NCBI RefSeq assembly: GCF_009765735.1
Contig: NZ_LMUW01000023.1
Location: forward strand, 1-64,000
Direction of reading: 5' to 3'
Length of the DNA: 64,000 bases
Source: Xenophilus sp. L33
GTDB taxonomy: Bacteria > Pseudomonadota > Gammaproteobacteria > Burkholderiales > Burkholderiaceae_C
The notes below the pieces were generated by a model. The model saw only the letters and a list, made by a program, of their open reading frames with translations. It did not search any database and was not told the origin of the DNA. The translations under genes were made by a program, and so were the position numbers. Of this stretch, positions 61,800 to 64,000 are shown in pieces (the first letter of the stretch is position 1; each line of letters starts with the position of its first letter).

Positions 61800-61813
61800 T
61801 GAGAATTTTCTTA
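61800..61813. promoter_or_regulatory. BvgA-type inverted heptad site 1
   Basis: TGAGAAT directly followed by TTTCTTA: two heptads facing inward with no spacer. TTTCTTA fits the known BvgA half-site pattern WTTCYTA exactly, and TGAGAAT matches its complement in 6 of 7 positions. It overlaps the region of a possible -10 element. Confidence 0.55.
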
Positions 61814-61818
61814 TTTAA

Positions 61819-61828
61819 ACGGTACCGT
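61819..61828. promoter_or_regulatory. ACGGTACCGT palindrome
   Basis: A perfect 10-bp palindrome 5 bp after heptad site 1. It could be a separate repressor site or chance; no second copy was found. Confidence 0.35.
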
Positions 61829-61862
61829 ATTTTTGTATGACGAGAATCAAATGGAACCGCTT

Positions 61863-61876
61863 TGAGAATATTCTTA
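61863..61876. promoter_or_regulatory. BvgA-type inverted heptad site 2
   Basis: TGAGAAT followed by ATTCTTA. It differs from site 1 by one base and lies exactly 63 bp from it, six helical turns at 10.5 bp per turn, so bound dimers would face the same side of the DNA. Confidence 0.55.
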
Positions 61877-61881
61877 TTGTC

Positions 61882-61893
61882 TTGAGCGCTCAA
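61882..61893. promoter_or_regulatory. TTGAGCGCTCAA palindrome
   Basis: A perfect 12-bp palindrome 5 bp after heptad site 2, about 230 bp before the permease start. It is a candidate operator for another regulator. Confidence 0.4.
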
Positions 61894-62123
61894 TTCAAGT
61901 CCGCATCAACAAGCTTCGTCCGCGGCATCCATCGGGGAGGACCATGCGTTTGCCAGGGATTTGGACGCCGCATTGTGTGCCGACTGCAATTCCCGATGGC
62001 CTTGGCGAATTAAGGGTAAACACCGCCTGATCAATTCAATTCGGCACTGCATTGCGCGCTAATCTTGCCCGCCACACGCAAAGACGCGATCCAGCGCCGC
62101 CTTCGAATTGCTCAGGGAGAACC

Positions 62124-63614
62124 ATGAACGCCAGCATCGGCCAAAGCGCCATCGACGCCCCGATTTCCGGGCCGCCCCTTCATCCGGAATCACCGGGCCT
62201 GATCAAGCCCGGCTATCACCCGCGATTGACCAATGAGGACCTGGCGCCATTGCGACGGCAAACCTGGAGCCGCTACAACATCTTCGCGTTCTGGATGTCC
62301 GACGTGCACAGCGTCGGCGGCTACATCACGGCCGGCAGCCTGTTCGCGCTCGGCCTGTCCAGCTGGCAGGTCCTGGTGTCGCTGCTGGCCGGCATCCTGA
62401 TCGTGCAGTTCTTCTGCAACCTGGTGGCCAAGCCGAGCCAGGTGACCGGAACGCCCTACCCGGTCATCTGCCGCGCCTCCTTCGGCGTGCTCGGCGCCAA
62501 CATCCCCGCGGTCATCCGCGGGCTGATCGCGGTGGCGTGGTACGGCATCCAGACCTACCTCGCGTCCGGCGCCGTCCTGCTGCTGGCCTTGCATTTCCTG
62601 CCGGCGCTGGCGCCGTATGCCGACGTGAACCTGCACGGCTTCGCCGGCCTCTCGGCACTGGGCTGGATCGCCTTCGCGGTCATGTGGGTGCTGCAGGCGT
62701 TGCTGTTCTGGCACGGCATGGAAGCCATCCGGCGCTTCATCGACTGGGCCGGCCCGGCGGTCTACGTGGTGATGGCGGCGCTGTGCGGCTGGCTGGTCTG
62801 GAAGGCCGGCTGGGAGAACATCGACCTGCGCCTGGGCGGCGTCAGATTCGAAGGCTGGGACGCGCTGCCGGTGATGCTGAGCGCGATGGCGCTCGTGGTG
62901 AGCTACTTCAGCGGGCCGATGCTCAACTTCGGCGACTTCTCGCGCTACGGCCGCAGCTTCGAGGCGGTGCGCAAGGGCAACTTCTGGGGCCTGCCGGTCA
63001 ACTTTCTCTTCTTCTCGCTGCTGGCGGTGCTGACCTCGGCGGCCACCTTGCCGGTCTTCGGCGAACTCATCACCGACCCGGTCCACACGGTGGCCCGCAT
63101 CGACAACACCACCGCGGTGGTGATCGGCGCGCTGACCTTCATGATCGCGACGGTCGGCATCAACATCGTCGCCAACTTCGTGTCGCCGGCCTTCGACTTC
63201 TCCAACGTCGCGCCGCAGCACATCAGCTGGCGTGCCGGCGGCATGCTGGCCGCGGTCGGCTCGGTCTTCATCACGCCCTGGAACCTCTACAACAACCCCG
63301 AGGTGATCCACTACACACTGGACGTGCTGGGCGCCTTCATCGGGCCGCTGTTCGGCATCCTCATCGCCGACTACTACGTGGTGCGCAAGCAGCGCGTCGA
63401 CGTCGACGCGCTCTACTCGATGAACCCGCGGGACGAATACTGGTACAGCCAGGGCTACAACCCGCGCGCCATGTGGGCGCTGGTGCCGGCGGCGTTGCTG
63501 CCGATGCTGTGCGTGGTCGTGCCGGACCTGCGGGTCGCGGCCAGCTACGCCTGGTTCATCGGCACCGCGGTCGGCTTCATTGCCTACCTGCTGCTCAACG
63601 CCCGCCGGAAGTGA
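62124..63614 (+). CDS. NCS1-family nucleobase/allantoin/hydantoin permease
   Basis: A 496-residue membrane carrier of the Mhp1/PucI/CodB group with about twelve helices. Family segments include NEDLAPLRRQTWSRYNIFAFWMSDVHSVGGY, GTPYPVICRASFGVLGAN and FSGPMLNFGDFSRYG. The next gene is a hydantoin/allantoin racemase, so the substrate is probably a hydantoin, with allantoin the best guess given the urate genes nearby. ATG 62124 has AGGGAGA at ideal spacing; an in-frame ATG 24 codons earlier lacks one. Confidence 0.9.
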   Translation: MNASIGQSAIDAPISGPPLHPESPGLIKPGYHPRLTNEDLAPLRRQTWSRYNIFAFWMSDVHSVGGYITAGSLFALGLSSWQVLVSLLAGILIVQFFCNLVAKPSQVTGTPYPVICRASFGVLGANIPAVIRGLIAVAWYGIQTYLASGAVLLLALHFLPALAPYADVNLHGFAGLSALGWIAFAVMWVLQALLFWHGMEAIRRFIDWAGPAVYVVMAALCGWLVWKAGWENIDLRLGGVRFEGWDALPVMLSAMALVVSYFSGPMLNFGDFSRYGRSFEAVRKGNFWGLPVNFLFFSLLAVLTSAATLPVFGELITDPVHTVARIDNTTAVVIGALTFMIATVGINIVANFVSPAFDFSNVAPQHISWRAGGMLAAVGSVFITPWNLYNNPEVIHYTLDVLGAFIGPLFGILIADYYVVRKQRVDVDALYSMNPRDEYWYSQGYNPRAMWALVPAALLPMLCVVVPDLRVAASYAWFIGTAVGFIAYLLLNARRK

Positions 63615-63619
63615 CCGCC

Positions 63620-64000
63620 ATGCGCATCAAGATCATCAATCCCAACACCACCGCCAGCATGACCGCCAAGATCGGCGCCTGCGCGCGCTCGGTGGCCGCT
63701 GTCAGCACCGAGGTCGTGGCGGTCAGTCCCGGCATGGGGCCGGTCTCGATCGAGAGCCACTACGACGAGGCGCTGGCGGTGCCCGGCCTCTTGCAGGAAA
63801 TAGCGACCGGCGAGCTTCAAGGCTTCGACGGCTACCTGATCGCCTGCTTCGGCGACCCGGGCCTGAAGGCCGCGCGCGAACTGGCGCGCGGGCCGGTGGT
63901 CGGCTGCGCCGAAGCGGCGATGCACCTGGCGAGCCTGGTCGCCGGCCGCTTCAGCGTCGTCACGACGCTCGGCCGCACCATGGGGCAGGCCTGGCACCTG
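63620..64000 (+). CDS. Hydantoin/allantoin racemase family protein (partial at window end)
   Basis: The first 127 residues of an Asp/Glu/hydantoin racemase. The family start MRIKIINPNTTASMTAKI and the first catalytic cysteine region (YLIACFGDPGLKAAREL) are visible, and a CAEAAMH segment follows. The gene begins 5 bp after the permease stop, so they are co-transcribed. In purine-degrading bacteria such as Klebsiella the homologue HpxA racemises allantoin, which fits here. The C-terminus is beyond the window. Confidence 0.88.
   Translation, partial: MRIKIINPNTTASMTAKIGACARSVAAVSTEVVAVSPGMGPVSIESHYDEALAVPGLLQEIATGELQGFDGYLIACFGDPGLKAARELARGPVVGCAEAAMHLASLVAGRFSVVTTLGRTMGQAWHL

Larger units (their letters stand above)
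61603..62123. promoter_or_regulatory. AT-rich regulatory gap between the response regulator and NCS1 permease
   Basis: This 521-bp gap is far more AT-rich than the rest of the window from about 61640 to 61930. It contains two inverted-heptad sites, two perfect palindromes, a TTCAACTTGAA dyad (61681-61691) and a possible plus-strand -35 TTGACA (61787-61792) with AT-rich bases 17-19 bp later. No protein gene is evident; a 78-residue minus-strand frame has unlikely codon use. The last 20 bases hold AGGGAGA before the permease start. Confidence 0.6.

Noticed and set aside
61657-61893. 78-residue minus-strand frame in the AT-rich gap
   Set aside because: No ribosome site, atypical composition and no family; it overlaps the regulatory sites and is better seen as noncoding.

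Overview
The window is a contiguous piece of a high-GC bacterial chromosome. Dense short-spaced operons, frequent ATGA/GTGA stop-start overlaps, TRAP, tripartite and BMP-type transporters, and a Bordetella-like BvgA/BvgS regulator pair point to Betaproteobacteria, order Burkholderiales, most likely a Comamonadaceae soil or plant-associated heterotroph. This placement rests on gene content only. I saw no tRNA, rRNA, CRISPR array, insertion sequence or phage gene.

Layout. 0-15 kb holds mixed housekeeping genes: MmsA, a lipoprotein hydrolase, an MDR oxidoreductase, a YjjJ-type HipA kinase, a CNNM/CorC-like membrane protein, ApaH, an RhlE-type helicase, a YpfJ-type metalloprotease, Dcd, guanine deaminase and a two-gene surface-glycan pair. 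A LysR/MFS pair follows at 14.7-17 kb. From 30.5 down to 17.0 kb, eleven genes on the minus strand form a purine uptake and oxidation locus: xdhA, xdhB, a LysR regulator, an NCS2 permease, a BMP-type nucleoside ABC transporter, a Rieske oxygenase and adenosine deaminase. 30.7-34.8 kb carries an Asn/Trp-rich secreted protein, a TRAP transporter and a 4-hydroxybenzoyl-CoA thioesterase-like gene. 34.8-37.8 kb is a KaiC-like ATPase with a hybrid kinase. 37.9-45.9 kb is a sugar or sugar-acid ABC system facing a GntR regulator, a DenD-like dehydrogenase and an IlvD/Edd dehydratase. 46-48.8 kb has a DUF4136 lipoprotein, an orphan ACP/ketosynthase pair and a PAP2 enzyme.

48.9-58.2 kb is the urate branch: glycerate kinase, PuuD, XdhC, UraH, a GntR regulator, PuuE, a UraD-allantoate amidohydrolase fusion and an M20 hydrolase. 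With XdhAB and guanine deaminase, the window covers guanine, adenosine or hypoxanthine down to allantoate hydrolysis. The last part of the window (62-64 kb) adds an NCS1 nucleobase/allantoin-type permease and the start of a hydantoin/allantoin racemase. In between (58.5-61.6 kb) lie rnk and a BvgS/BvgA-like phosphorelay.

The most interesting signals are regulatory. (1) A shared AAAAGTGTATACA motif centred on a palindrome lies upstream of puuD and inside the uraH/gntR divergent promoter. (2) Two 14-bp inverted-heptad sites matching the Bordetella BvgA pattern lie 63 bp apart in the AT-rich gap upstream of the BvgA-like regulator and the NCS1 permease. Other points for a second look are a Rieske oxygenase embedded in a purine-salvage operon, an M20 enzyme lacking the usual bridging aspartate, and a KaiC/hybrid-kinase pair.
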